Notes under the pieces: generated by a model | What the model saw: only the letters and a program-made list of their open reading frames with translations | What the model was told of the DNA's origin: nothing | The model's database searches: none | Position numbers and translations under genes: made by a program | NCBI GenBank assembly: GCA_017937095.1 | Contig: JAGBEG010000017.1 | Coordinates: forward strand, 124,001 to 188,000 | Reading direction: 5' to 3' | From: Roseburia sp. | GTDB lineage: Bacteria > Bacillota > Clostridia > Lachnospirales > Lachnospiraceae | Length of the DNA: 64,000 bases | Shown here: positions 16,311-26,600 of the stretch, in pieces | Numbering within the stretch: the first letter of the stretch is position 1 | How the letters are laid out: each line of letters begins with the position of its first letter

Positions 16311-17726
16311 TCAGATACGGACGATTTCGCGCGTATATTCACTGCGCGGAGTCGTCCCTTTTTTCTGCGATGCAATCTGCTCATAGAGATCTGCCGCAAA
16401 AATATCCAGATCAAGAAGCGACGCGGCATCCTCGACCAGCATTTTTTTTGCGTCGGCAAGCTTGGAAATCACGGGAACAGCCGCCCGGCGTTTTAATTCG
16501 CCAAGCAGTGCGGAGGAATCCATGCAAAAACCGAGGATTCTAAGGTAAGGAATATAGCCCTGTGCTTTTCCTGCGGCATAATCGGTATTCCGGATGCGAA
16601 GCAGCAGATGGAGCAGAATCCGGCTCATACGGGTGTAGGTGATGTCGCGGCTCTTGTTTTGCTCACAGAACTGTGAGACGGAGCGGTAGGAAAAGCGGTT
16701 CTTAAAAAGGCGGTTTGCGATATCCGTATTGCAGTCGCCGCAGAGAGCAAGCTCCTCCGGCGTCACGGACAGCAGGAGATAGCCCAGAATCGGGGAAAAG
16801 TCGTCGCTCCATACCGCGGGCGTTTCCGAGAGATAATCCGTGAGCACAGAGAGCGCGGGCGCAGGCATGGCGGCTGCAAGCTTTGCGGACAGAGAAGCGG
16901 ATGTTGCGGCTGAAAGAGCCCCGCGGATTGCAGTTGCCGAGGCAGCAGGCGCAGATACGGGAATAAGAGCCGGAGACGGAACTGCCACTGGTATACCTAT
17001 ATTCGTAGGATGATGGCAGGCATCTGTATTGTCCTGAAAAATATAGCTGTCATCATGAATTTCCGCATCATGATAACCCGCTCCTTCCCGTTTGATAAGA
17101 TACGGCGTGAGGGAAGAATCCTGCCGCCGGATTGCCTTTAAATATTCGATGGCAAGGATGTTGTTCGGAGAGCCGAGGATCTCTGTAAGCTCAGAATGCG
17201 TGAGAGAAGCAGGTTGTGTCAAAGCATCTTCTGAAGCGGAGATGTTTTCCTGTGAGGTTTGACCGGAATTTGCCAGCACCTCTGTGAGCGCCCTTGCCCT
17301 TGCCTGTGGAAACGTCAGCCCTTCCTTTATATAGGAAGAGAGCGCGGCGCGGTAAGCGGACGGCTCTTCTGCCAGAATATCAGCAATTTCAGAGAGCAGA
17401 GAAAGGTTATCACACTCCGCGCCGAAGCAGATGCCATCCACGCAGCCCATTTTTTCAAAAAGGGCCACGCCTGCCGCCGCAAAGCTCTCAGCGGAAGCGG
17501 TCGCCCAGAGCACCGGGAGCTCAAGCACGAGGTCTGCGCCGCAGGAGAGCGCCATTCTGGCGCGGGCGTATTTGTCCACGACGGCGGGAGCGCCGCGCTG
17601 TACGAAATCGCCGCTCATTGCGGCAACGATGTAGTCTGCGCCTGTGCGTCGGCGGATCTCTTCTATCTGATAGGCGTGCCCGTTGTGAAACGGATTGTAT
17701 TCTGCGATAATGCCGATAATTTTCAT
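16311..17726 (-). CDS. tmcAL: tRNA(Met) cytidine acetate ligase
   Basis: 471 residues. The N-terminus MKIIGIIAEYNPFHNGHAYQ carries the nucleotidyltransferase HxGH-like motif, and MSGDFVQRG is characteristic of TmcAL (formerly YlbM). The enzyme makes N4-acetylcytidine at the wobble position of elongator tRNA(Met) from acetate and ATP, and ackA lies nearby, though the link may be incidental. A Ser/Ala-rich stretch around residues 155-180 and 235-290 is an unusual low-complexity insert. It converges on the J-protein gene, 28 bp away, with no obvious terminator. Confidence 0.9.
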   Translation of the reverse strand: MKIIGIIAEYNPFHNGHAYQIEEIRRRTGADYIVAAMSGDFVQRGAPAVVDKYARARMALSCGADLVLELPVLWATASAESFAAAGVALFEKMGCVDGICFGAECDNLSLLSEIADILAEEPSAYRAALSSYIKEGLTFPQARARALTEVLANSGQTSQENISASEDALTQPASLTHSELTEILGSPNNILAIEYLKAIRRQDSSLTPYLIKREGAGYHDAEIHDDSYIFQDNTDACHHPTNIGIPVAVPSPALIPVSAPAASATAIRGALSAATSASLSAKLAAAMPAPALSVLTDYLSETPAVWSDDFSPILGYLLLSVTPEELALCGDCNTDIANRLFKNRFSYRSVSQFCEQNKSRDITYTRMSRILLHLLLRIRNTDYAAGKAQGYIPYLRILGFCMDSSALLGELKRRAAVPVISKLADAKKMLVEDAASLLDLDIFAADLYEQIASQKKGTTPRSEYTREIVRI

Positions 17727-17797
17727 AAATGATCTCTCCGGTACATAATTTTTCTGGGACTATCTTAACATATCCTATGGAGAAACGCCAGATTTAG

Positions 17798-18307
17798 ACG
17801 GAGGAAGAGAAAGTTCACTGGCTGGATGGGAGAAGGGCAAAAAAAGAATATACTTTCACAGAGCAATGCGAGGAGGTTGCCGGACTGCATCTTGGAGATG
17901 GAACGAAGAAAATTTTTTTGAATATGACGAGCAAAAACGGTTCCAAGGAACTCGTCAGTCTGTTACAATATATGAAGAATACATCTTTGAATAATCCGGA
18001 GATAGAAAGTAAGGATGAGAGGATTATCAGACTGGATGAGATTGTGACGGAGGTCAAAGAATCAGAAGAATGGGAGGCGGTACAGATGAACATTCTGGAG
18101 ATTGGAATTAGCCATGGCATGGAGCAGGGGATTGCACAGGGAAAGGCAGAAGACATATTGGAACTGTTAGAAGAATGTGGTGAAGTACCAAAGGATTTGA
18201 GAAAAGCTGTTTTAGAAGAAACAAATCTGGAACGCTTAAGAGCATGGCTGAAGCTCTCTGCCAAAGCGGGCAGTATAGAGGAATTTCGCAGTCAGGCAGG
18301 GCTATAA
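17798..18307 (+). pseudogene. 5'-truncated Rpn/PD-(D/E)XK nuclease-transposase-like gene
   Basis: The open frame has no start or nuclease domain. From 17798 (just after an in-frame TAG) it reads EYTFTEQCEEVAGL, then GTKKIFLNMTSKNGSKELVS and a C-terminal GMEQGIAQGKAEDILELL, the region typical of the C-terminal half of Rpn-type recombination-promoting nucleases. The first ATG (17918) lies inside the conserved block. It is therefore the remnant of a decayed mobile gene. A full-length relative of the same broad type lies at 59369-60334. Confidence 0.75.
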
Positions 18308-18367
18308 TACGTTAATTTTTTGACGAGCTGTTTCTCATTTTATACAAGAAAACTGTTCGAAAGTGAC

Positions 18368-18396
18368 TTGTTTTGGGCGTCGGGCAGGCGTATACT
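18368..18396 (+). promoter_or_regulatory. Putative ackA promoter
   Basis: TTGTTT (18368-18373), 17-bp spacer, TATACT (18391-18396). It would give ackA a leader of about 125 nt; nothing recognisable is seen in that leader. Confidence 0.5.
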
Positions 18397-18528
18397 GGAA
18401 TCATATGCGGTTCACATGGCGAGGCCTGCTTCCAGGAGACAGGTACATACGCGTTGGACCGCTTCCTGCGGTATTTTTGCAGAAGTACCGGAGGGGATAT
18501 GCGCAAGGCAGAAGAATGGAGGAAAATC

Positions 18529-19719
18529 ATGAACGTATTAGTAATTAACTGTGGCAGCTCTTCTTTAAAGTATCAGTTGATTGATTCTGAGAGCGAAGCC
18601 GTATTAGCAAAAGGTCTGTGTGAGAGAATCGGTATCGACGGAAGACTGGTTTATCAGAAAACAGGGCTCGATAAGGAGATTACGGAGGCTGCAATGCCTA
18701 CCCATAAGCAGGCAATCCAGATGGTACTGGATGCGCTGGTGAATCCAAAGACAGGTGCGCTGGAAAGCCTTTCTGAAATCGATGCTGTCGGACACCGTGT
18801 CGTACACGGCGGTGAGAAGTTCGCATCCTCTACCGTTCTGACACCGGAGGTCTTAAAGGCAATCGAGGAGTGCAACGATCTCGCTCCGCTTCACAACCCG
18901 GCGAACTTAATCGGTATCGATGCCTGCAGGGAACTGATGCCGGACGTTCCGATGGTCGGCGTATTTGATACAGCATTCCATCAGACAATGCCGAAGAAGG
19001 CATATCTTTACGGACTTCCGTATGAGTACTATGAGAAATATAAGGTAAGACGCTACGGATTCCACGGAACCAGCCACAGCTTCGTGTCCAAGCGCACAGC
19101 GGAGTTCCTTGGCATGGATTTAAACAACTCCAAGATTATCGTAGCGCATCTTGGAAACGGCGCATCCATCAGCGCGGTATTAAACGGCGCATGTGTGGAC
19201 ACTTCGATGGGACTGACTCCGCTTGAGGGACTTGTGATGGGAACGCGTTCCGGTGACATCGATCCGGCAATCATGGAGTTCATCGCAAAGAAGGAGAACC
19301 TCGATATCGAGGGTGTTATGAACGTCTTAAATAAGAAATCCGGCGTGCAGGGACTTTCCCGTCTCTCCTCCGATTTCCGTGACCTTGAGGCTGGCTACAA
19401 CGAGGGCAACGAGCTTGCCATCAATGCGATTGAGGTATTCAGCTACCGTGTGGCAAAATACATCGGTTCTTATGTGGCAGCGATGAACGGCGTAGATGCA
19501 ATCGCATTTACCGCAGGTATCGGTGAGAACACATCCCTTGTACGTGATAAGGTGCTTGCTTACCTCGGTTATCTCGGCATTACCGTGGATGAGGAGGCAA
19601 ATCAGGTGCGCGGCGAGGATAAGGTGATTTCTACAGCGGACTCTAAGGTGAAGGTATGCGTCATTCCGACAAACGAGGAGCTTGCGATTGCAAGAGAGAC
19701 CGTAGCGCTTGTAAAATAG
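18529..19719 (+). CDS. ackA: Acetate kinase
   Basis: 396 residues, standard length. MNVLVINCGSSSLKYQLID is the N-terminal phosphate-binding signature, and GVFDTAFHQTMP, YRFGFHGTSH-like RRYGFHGTSH and GNGASI are active-site motifs. The enzyme converts acetyl phosphate and ADP to acetate and ATP in fermentation. The frame is open to 18373, but the ATG at 18529 has AATGGAGGAAA upstream and matches the family start. Its usual partner pta is not upstream here; ackA seems to be transcribed alone from 18368-18396. Confidence 0.97.
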   Translation: MNVLVINCGSSSLKYQLIDSESEAVLAKGLCERIGIDGRLVYQKTGLDKEITEAAMPTHKQAIQMVLDALVNPKTGALESLSEIDAVGHRVVHGGEKFASSTVLTPEVLKAIEECNDLAPLHNPANLIGIDACRELMPDVPMVGVFDTAFHQTMPKKAYLYGLPYEYYEKYKVRRYGFHGTSHSFVSKRTAEFLGMDLNNSKIIVAHLGNGASISAVLNGACVDTSMGLTPLEGLVMGTRSGDIDPAIMEFIAKKENLDIEGVMNVLNKKSGVQGLSRLSSDFRDLEAGYNEGNELAINAIEVFSYRVAKYIGSYVAAMNGVDAIAFTAGIGENTSLVRDKVLAYLGYLGITVDEEANQVRGEDKVISTADSKVKVCVIPTNEELAIARETVALVK

Positions 19720-19773
19720 AATCGCATCCTGAACTGTCAAGGGGAAATACTTGACAAAAAGTCAAAAAAATGA

Positions 19774-19802
19774 TTGACAAAAGATACATGCCTATGTATA
19801 AT
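19774..19802 (+). promoter_or_regulatory. Consensus sigma-A promoter of the DUF177-rpmF operon
   Basis: TTGACA (19774-19779), 17-bp spacer, TATAAT (19797-19802): both hexamers are exact consensus matches. A second TTGACA lies at 19751. Strong expression of the ribosomal protein gene is expected. Confidence 0.9.
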
Positions 19803-19858
19803 TGTCTAGGTGTGAAAACCTCATGCTATAGATTTTGGATGGGGCGAAGGAGTAAGCC

Positions 19859-20383
19859 ATGCTGATTGATATTTCAGAGATTGTATCTTGTGAGAACAAG
19901 GAGATTACCAAAGAGGTCCGGATCGAGCAGGAAGCATTCGTATCGAAGCTTGGCGAGTTCCCGATCACGAAGAAGGAACCGTTCGAGATACGGATCGCGA
20001 ACCGGGAGAATGAGCGGCTGCTTATCCAGGGGGAGACGGATCTGACAGTATCGATACCGTGCGGCAGATGCCTTGCGGAAGTTCCGACGGACATCCATAT
20101 CGTCATCGACAAGGAGCTTATGATGAATGGTCAGGAGCTGACCGATGAAGAGATGGAAGAAACAGACTACCTGATTGGATTAAATCTGGATATAGATAAG
20201 CTTATCTATGGAGAGATTTTGGTGAACTGGCCGGTGAAAGTTCTGTGCAGAGAAGACTGCAAAGGAATTTGCAGGGTGTGCGGAATGAACCTGAATGAGG
20301 GGAACTGCGACTGCCAGAGAACAGAACTGGATCCAAGAATGGCAGCAATCCAGGATATCTTTAACAAATTTAAGGAGGTGTAA
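19859..20383 (+). CDS. YceD family protein (DUF177)
   Basis: 174 residues, with the paired CGRC and CxxxCxGxCxxCGxxL cysteine segments (VLCREDCKGICRVCGMNLNEG) that mark YceD/DUF177 proteins. The family is linked to 23S rRNA accumulation and almost always precedes rpmF, as here (4 bp apart). GAAGGAG precedes the ATG. Confidence 0.92.
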   Translation: MLIDISEIVSCENKEITKEVRIEQEAFVSKLGEFPITKKEPFEIRIANRENERLLIQGETDLTVSIPCGRCLAEVPTDIHIVIDKELMMNGQELTDEEMEETDYLIGLNLDIDKLIYGEILVNWPVKVLCREDCKGICRVCGMNLNEGNCDCQRTELDPRMAAIQDIFNKFKEV

Positions 20384-20387
20384 GTAA

Positions 20388-20567
20388 ATGTCTATTTGTC
20401 CGAAGAATAAATCTTCCAAGGGAAGAAGAGATAAAAGAAGAGCAAACTGGAAAATGACTGCTCCTGCATTAGTAAAGTGCAGCAAATGCGGCGAATTGAT
20501 GATGCCGCACAGAGTATGCAAGAACTGTGGCTCTTATAATAAGAAAGAAATCATTGCTCAGGACTAA
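20388..20567 (+). CDS. rpmF: 50S ribosomal protein L32
   Basis: 59 residues, too short for the usual ORF cut-off. MSICPKNKSSKGRRDKRRA is the L32 N-terminus, and CSKCGELMMPHRVCKNCG is a zinc-ribbon (CxxC...CxxC). TAAGGAGGTG precedes the ATG. A terminator follows immediately. Confidence 0.97.
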   Translation: MSICPKNKSSKGRRDKRRANWKMTAPALVKCSKCGELMMPHRVCKNCGSYNKKEIIAQD

Positions 20568-20579
20568 GCAGAGACAGGG

Positions 20580-20605
20580 GAGCCCGCGAAAGCGGGCTCT
20601 CTTTT
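20580..20605 (+). terminator. Rho-independent terminator after rpmF
   Basis: GAGCCCGC (20580-20587), loop GAAA, GCGGGCTC (20592-20599), then TCTTTT. Confidence 0.92.
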
Positions 20606-20678
20606 GCACTATCAGAAAACAGACGTTGTAATCAGACAATGTGTAATTTATGCAGATGAGAAAGGAAAAGGAGTATCT

Positions 20679-21401
20679 ATGGGTGAATTTTTTAATCTCA
20701 ACAACAAGTTTTTTCAGGGACTGAGCAAGCTGATCGATTGTATTATCATCAGCGCCTTGTGGCTGTTCTGCTGTATTCCGGTCATAACCACATTTTATGT
20801 GGCATGGCAGAGCGTGGCTGTGCCGGGCTGGATCATCTGCTGGGCGACGTCGTTTCTGGCGGGTCCGGCGACGACTGCGCTTTACTATACGGTCAACAAA
20901 GTCATACGTCACGGCAGAAGCTATATGTGGAGGGAATACTGGCATGGATTTCGTTCGAATTTCAAACAGTCGGCAGCGGCGATGCTGATTCTGTTCGGTG
21001 TCTGTGTCTTCATGGGAATCGACTGCTACATTATGTATCAGATGGCGGTGGCAGGAGAGAAGAGCGGTACGCTCTATATCGTCTTTCTGGTGTTTATCGC
21101 GCTTCTGGTTGTGTTGGGAATTTATCTGTTTCCTTATATGGCGCGTTTCGAGAACAGCTTAAAGCAGTCGTTTAAGAATGCGGCGCTGATTGCGGTTGCC
21201 AATCTGCCGTGGTCGCTGCTCTTGCTTGTCATTCTTCTGGCAGCGGTGCTTTTAACGTGGATCATGCCGCCGCTTGCGGTCATTCTTCCGGCAGGCTATA
21301 TGCTTGCGGCGAATCTGATTCTGGAGAAAATCTTCCGCAAATATATGTCCGAGGAGGATATCGCGGCAGAAGAGGAGCGGAATCAGGAATTTTATAACTA
21401 G
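20679..21401 (+). CDS. DUF624 (YesL-like) membrane protein
   Basis: 240 residues with about five hydrophobic segments. The opening FFNLNNKFFQGLSKLIDCI and LWLFCCIPVITT are typical of DUF624 proteins, which are common near carbohydrate importers and have no established biochemistry. AAAAGGAG precedes the ATG at 20679; the frame is open to 20604 but that part lies over the terminator. Here it separates rpmF from plsX, genes that are usually adjacent. Confidence 0.85.
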   Translation: MGEFFNLNNKFFQGLSKLIDCIIISALWLFCCIPVITTFYVAWQSVAVPGWIICWATSFLAGPATTALYYTVNKVIRHGRSYMWREYWHGFRSNFKQSAAAMLILFGVCVFMGIDCYIMYQMAVAGEKSGTLYIVFLVFIALLVVLGIYLFPYMARFENSLKQSFKNAALIAVANLPWSLLLLVILLAAVLLTWIMPPLAVILPAGYMLAANLILEKIFRKYMSEEDIAAEEERNQEFYN

Positions 21402-21502
21402 AAAAACTGGATTTTTTCATATTGATTTATACAGGGACTTATAGTATATTTTTTTATAGACGCAGAGGGAGAACCTAAAGCGGCATGGATTGGAGATGGA
21501 AT

Positions 21503-22543
21503 ATGCAGCAGAATAGTGGAACGGACAGGACGAGAGTTGTTCTGGACGCGATGGGCGGCGACTATGCGCCGGCGGAACCGGTCAAGGGAGCGGTCGATGC
21601 GGTGAATGCGCGGTCAGATATTCAGGTGTTTCTGGTAGGACAGGAGGATGTTGTCCGGGAGGAACTTAAGAAGTACACGTATCCGAAGGAACAGATTCAG
21701 GTCGTACATGCGGAGGAGGTCATTGAGACGGCAGAACCGCCGGTCAATGCGATCCGCAGGAAGAAGCAGTCATCCATTGTGCTCGGAATGAATATGGTAA
21801 AGCAGAAGGAGGCGGATGCCTTTGTATCGGCAGGCAGCTCCGGGGCGATTCTGGTCGGAGGACAGGTGCTTGTCGGCAGGATCAAAGGAATCGAGAGACC
21901 GCCTTTAGCTCCGCTTATCCCGACCGAGAAGGGCGTATCGCTTTTGATTGACTGTGGGGCGAATGTGGATGCGAGAGCATCGCATCTGGTGCAGTTTGCC
22001 AGAATGGGTTCGATTTATATGGAGAATGTTCTTGGCATTCAGAAGCCGAGGGTTGCAATCGTCAACATTGGCGCGGAGGAAGAGAAGGGAAATGCCCTTG
22101 TCAAGGAGACTTTCCCGCTGCTGAAAGAGTGCAGTGACATCAATTTTGTCGGAAGTATCGAAGCGCGGGAGATTCCGCACGGAGAGGCGGACGTCATCGT
22201 CTGTGAAGCGTTTGTCGGCAACGTCATTCTAAAGCTGTACGAAGGACTTAGCAGCACGTTGATCGGAGCGATCAAGACAGGCATGATGAGCACATTAAAG
22301 AGCAAGATCGGCGCAGCGCTTGCACTGCCGGCGCTTAAGTCCACGCTCAAGGCGTTCGACGCCACACAGTATGGCGGCGCACCGCTTTTGGGGCTGAACG
22401 GTCTTGTCGTAAAGACGCACGGAAGCGCCAAAGCCAAAGAAATCACTAATTCCATTTTTCAGTGTGTGACTTTCAAAGAACAGGATATTAATGGAAAGAT
22501 CAGGAAAAATATTATAAGTTCAACGGAACAGGAAGGAATGTAG
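21503..22543 (+). CDS. plsX: Phosphate acyltransferase PlsX
   Basis: 346 residues. RVVLDAMGGDYAPAEPVKGA is the PlsX N-terminus. The enzyme makes acyl-phosphate from acyl-ACP for the PlsY pathway of phosphatidic acid synthesis; plsY lies at 56933. ATG at 21503 has TGGAGATGG upstream and is the preferred start; 21485 would add six residues and has a more distant site. acpP follows 3 bp later, and both genes probably form one operon. Confidence 0.95.
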   Translation: MQQNSGTDRTRVVLDAMGGDYAPAEPVKGAVDAVNARSDIQVFLVGQEDVVREELKKYTYPKEQIQVVHAEEVIETAEPPVNAIRRKKQSSIVLGMNMVKQKEADAFVSAGSSGAILVGGQVLVGRIKGIERPPLAPLIPTEKGVSLLIDCGANVDARASHLVQFARMGSIYMENVLGIQKPRVAIVNIGAEEEKGNALVKETFPLLKECSDINFVGSIEAREIPHGEADVIVCEAFVGNVILKLYEGLSSTLIGAIKTGMMSTLKSKIGAALALPALKSTLKAFDATQYGGAPLLGLNGLVVKTHGSAKAKEITNSIFQCVTFKEQDINGKIRKNIISSTEQEGM

Positions 22544-22546
22544 GGT

Positions 22547-22780
22547 ATGGAATTTGAGAAGCTGAAAAAAATCATTGCAGAGGTTTTGAATGTGGATGAA
22601 GAGGAAATTGCGATGGAGACCACGTTTGTAGATGATCTCGGAGCGGATTCCCTTGATATTTTTCAGATTATTATGGGGATTGAAGAGGAATTTGACATTG
22701 AGATTGCAAATGAAGACGCAGAACATATCGTGACCGTATCAGATGCAGTAGAAGAGATCAAGAATGCTTTAAACTCATAA
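22547..22780 (+). CDS. acpP: Acyl carrier protein
   Basis: 77 residues, strongly acidic. S35 in GADSLDIF is the serine that receives 4'-phosphopantetheine. It carries acyl chains for fatty-acid synthesis and for PlsX, which is encoded just upstream. A terminator at 22805 ends the operon. Confidence 0.95.
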   Translation: MEFEKLKKIIAEVLNVDEEEIAMETTFVDDLGADSLDIFQIIMGIEEEFDIEIANEDAEHIVTVSDAVEEIKNALNS

Positions 22781-22804
22781 TAGACAATTTGATGATGTGA
22801 CGTG

Positions 22805-22835
22805 AAGCCCTTGTTTCTGCGACAAGGGCTTTTCT
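22805..22835 (+). terminator. Rho-independent terminator after acpP
   Basis: AAGCCCTTGT (22805-22814) and ACAAGGGCTT (22822-22831) form a 10-bp stem followed by TTCTTT. Confidence 0.9.
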
Positions 22836-22950
22836 TTAGCGAGACTTTTTCTTATCCTATACAGCGGATGTAGGGCAAGAAAAGATCTCGGGGAAAATCT
22901 GTGGGCTGCGGCGCAGAAACGCTGTCTTACAGGAAGGTATAGGGATTGCT

Positions 22951-23649
22951 ATGTCTAAATTGACAGAATTGGAAGAAAAAATCGGATATCGGTTCAGGGA
23001 ACAGGGGCTGCTCCGCCAGGCGGTGACACACAGCTCCTTTGCGAATGAAAAGCATATGAAGAAGCTCTCGGATAATGAGCGGCTGGAATTTTTGGGGGAT
23101 GCGGTCTTAGAAGTCGTCTCAAGCGAATTTCTGTACAAGAAGTACCGCGATCTGCCGGAGGGGGATCTCACGAAGCTTCGCGCGAGTATCGTCTGCGAGC
23201 CGACGTTAGCGCTCTGCACGAGGGACATTGAACTGGGAAAGTATCTCTATCTCGGCAAGGGCGAGGATCAGACAGGCGGGAGAGGACGCAAGTCGGTGCT
23301 CTCGGACGCGCTTGAGGCGGTGATCGGAGCGATTTATCTGGATGGCGGCTTTGAGCCCGCACGGGATTTTATCCACCGTTTTATTCTGACGGACATTGAG
23401 CACAAGAAACTCTTCTACGACAGTAAGACGATCCTGCAGGAGGTCGTGCAGGGCAATTATGAAGAGAGTCTGCACTACGAGCTGATCGGCGAGGAGGGAC
23501 CGGATCACGACAAGCGTTTTCTCGTGGAGGCGGTAATCGGTGATCAGGCAATCGGCAGGGGAAGCGGACACACTAAGAAAGCGGCGGAGCAGGAAGCGGC
23601 ATATCAGGCGCTGCTCTGGCTGAAAGAGAGAGGTTTATATGTATCTTAA
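22951..23649 (+). CDS. rnc: Ribonuclease III
   Basis: 232 residues: an RNase III domain with the signature NERLEFLGDAVLE (catalytic Glu/Asp), a second acidic site in SDALEAVIGAIYLDGG, and a C-terminal double-stranded-RNA-binding domain. It processes rRNA and cleaves structured mRNAs. The coding sequence overlaps smc by 11 bp, indicating translational coupling. Confidence 0.97.
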   Translation: MSKLTELEEKIGYRFREQGLLRQAVTHSSFANEKHMKKLSDNERLEFLGDAVLEVVSSEFLYKKYRDLPEGDLTKLRASIVCEPTLALCTRDIELGKYLYLGKGEDQTGGRGRKSVLSDALEAVIGAIYLDGGFEPARDFIHRFILTDIEHKKLFYDSKTILQEVVQGNYEESLHYELIGEEGPDHDKRFLVEAVIGDQAIGRGSGHTKKAAEQEAAYQALLWLKERGLYVS

Positions 23650-26600
23650 GAGCATCGAAGTGCAGGGATTTAAGTCATTTGCGAACAAGATCGTATTTGA
23701 TTTTCACAACGGAATCACGGGAATCGTCGGACCGAACGGCAGCGGTAAGAGCAACGTTGCAGACGCGGTGCGCTGGGTGCTCGGAGAGCAGAGCGCAAAG
23801 CAGCTCCGCGGAGCCAGTATGCAGGACGTCATTTTTGCGGGAACGGAGAACCGCAAGCCGTTAAGTTATGCCTATGTGGCGATTACGATGGACAATTCCG
23901 ACCATCAGCTTGCCGTTGACTTTGAGGAGGTGACGGTCGCAAGACGCGTCTACCGTTCCGGTGAGAGTGAATACCTCATTAATGGCAATCCGTGCCGCCT
24001 TAAGGACGTGACAGAGCTCTTTTATGATACGGGTATCGGAAAAGAGGGCTATTCCATTATCGGTCAGGGTCAGATCGAGCGTATCTTAAGCGGAAAGCCG
24101 GAGGAACGCCGCGAGCTTTTTGATGAGGCTGCGGGTATTGTGAAATACAAGAAACGCAAGGCAACGGCACAGAAGAAGCTTGAGAACGAGAGGGAGAACC
24201 TCGTCCGTGTCAACGATATTTTAGCTGAGCTGGAGCGTCAGGTGGGACCTCTGGAGCGTCAGGCGGAGAAAGCGCGTATTTACCTCAAGAAAAAAGAAGA
24301 ATTAAAGACTTATGATGTGAATATGTTCCTTCTGGAAGTAGAGCGCATCGAGGGCGCACTAAAGGAAGTACAGGAGAAGTACAACATTGCAGATCAGGAA
24401 ATGCAGGAAGCCAAAGAATCCTACGAGAGCGTGAAGACGGAGTATGAGCGTATGGAGCAGGATATGGCTGCGATGGATGAGAAGCTTAATTCTCTCCGTG
24501 AAGGACTGAATCACTCCACCGTAATGAAGGGAAAGCTTGAGGGGCAGATCAACGTCTTAAATGAGCAGATTCACACGGCGGAGATGACGGATGAACACTT
24601 AAAGAGCCGTCTGGATTCCATTGACCGTGAGAAAGAGGAGCGCATCAGATCCCGCGAGACCTACGAGAAAGAAAAGGCGGAGCTGGATGTGGAGCTTGCA
24701 GCGGCAGAGCAGGAAAAGGAAGCGGCAGCGGAGCGGCTTCGCGTGCTGCAGGAGGAGATCGCGCGCTGCACGGAGGGCATCGAGAAGGGCAAGAACGAGA
24801 TCATCGAGCTTCTGAATAAGAAAGCTTCGATCAAAGCGCGTCAGCAGCGTTTCGACACGATGGCGGAGCAGGTGAATATCCGGAAGGCGCAACTGACGCA
24901 GAGACTTCTCGCGCGAAAGACCGAGGAGGCGGATCTTGTGTCCGTCTTAGAAGAATACCAGAAGGAACTGGATGAGGTGACGGCTTCCATTCAGGCGAAT
25001 AAGAAGGAAGCCGCCGGAATGGAGGAGAAGAGCCGCGAGTGGAAGCGGAAGTCTGCCGAGACGAACCAGAAGCTGGAGCAGGCGATTGCGAAATATCACA
25101 AGGAGCAGTCCAGACTGGAATCCCTTAAGAATATCGCGGAGCGCTACGACGGTTACGGCAACAGCATCCGCCGCGTTATGGAACAGAAATCGCAGCACAA
25201 AGGAATCCTCGGCGTTGTTTCCGACCTGATTCAGGTCGAGAAGAAGTACGAGGTCGCAATCGAGACTGCGCTCGGGGGCAACATTCAGAATATTGTTACC
25301 GAGGATGAGGACACTGCGAAGAAGATGATTTCCTATCTGAAGCAGAACCGCTACGGACGCGCGACCTTCCTTCCGCTCACCAGTGTGGACGGCAAGGGCA
25401 ATTTCAAGAATATGGATGCCTTAAAGGAGCCGGGAGTCATCGGACTTGCCAACACGCTTGTCACAACGGAGACAAGATATGAGGGCGTGACGGCGTATCT
25501 GCTCGGCAGGGTCATCGTGACGGAGAACATCGACTATGCGATTGCTCTCGCGAAGAAGAACCGCTATTCCCTGCACATCGTAACGTTAGAGGGCGAGTAT
25601 TTAAGCCCGGGCGGATCGATGACAGGAGGCGCCTTTAAGAACAGCAGCAACCTGCTCGCGAGAAAGCGTGAGATAGAAGAACTGGAGAAGACGGTATCTG
25701 ATCTGGAAAAAGAGATTTCCGACCACAGAAACCGCCTCGAGGACATTCAGACGGCGCAGAGCCTTCTTGCCGAGGATATCGAGAAGACAAAGACAACGCT
25801 GCAGGAACAGTATATTTTGCAGAATACGGCAAAGCTCAATGTAGAGCGCGCGACGGAGCAGAAGAACGAGAGCGAAAGCGTTTTTGCAGGTCTTAAGCTT
25901 GAGAGTCAGGAGCTTGAGAACCAGCTTCGTGAGATTTCGGATAACAAGACGAGAATCACGGAGGAGATTGAAACTGCGAAGGAACGCGAGAAGCAGATCG
26001 AGGAAGAAAATACACAGTTCCAGAAGAGCCTGGATGAGAACGCCGTCAGAGAGGAAGCGGCGCAGAAGGCAGTATCGGAGGTACAGCTTAAGGAAGCGGC
26101 CGTCCGCCAGAAGGTGGAGTTCGTGCTTGTCAACTTAGACCGAATCAACGGGGAAATCAAGCGTTACGAGGACGAGCGGGAAGGCTTTGTGAGGGACGCG
26201 AAGGATGCGAAGGCGGACGCCGAGAAGAAGCGCCATGACATCGAGGAAATCCGAAAGACGATTCTTGCATCTGACGACAACTATGAGAAGCTTGAGGCAG
26301 AACTTAAGGAGAATACAGCCAGACGCGAGGAAATGTCCGCAGAGTACAAGGGATTTTTCCAGAAGCGCGAGGATATTTCAAATAAGATTACAGACTTAGA
26401 TAAGGAAATTTTCCGTCTGAACAGCCAGAGAGAAAAATTAGAAGAAGCGCACGAGTATCAGAACAATTACATGTGGGAGGAGTACGAGCTGACTCTGCAT
26501 GCGGCGATGGAGCTTCGCAATGAGGAATACACAGATCTTGCGGCGATGAAGAAGCTGATTGCAGCCATCAAGGATGATATCCGAAAGCTCGGCGACGTCA

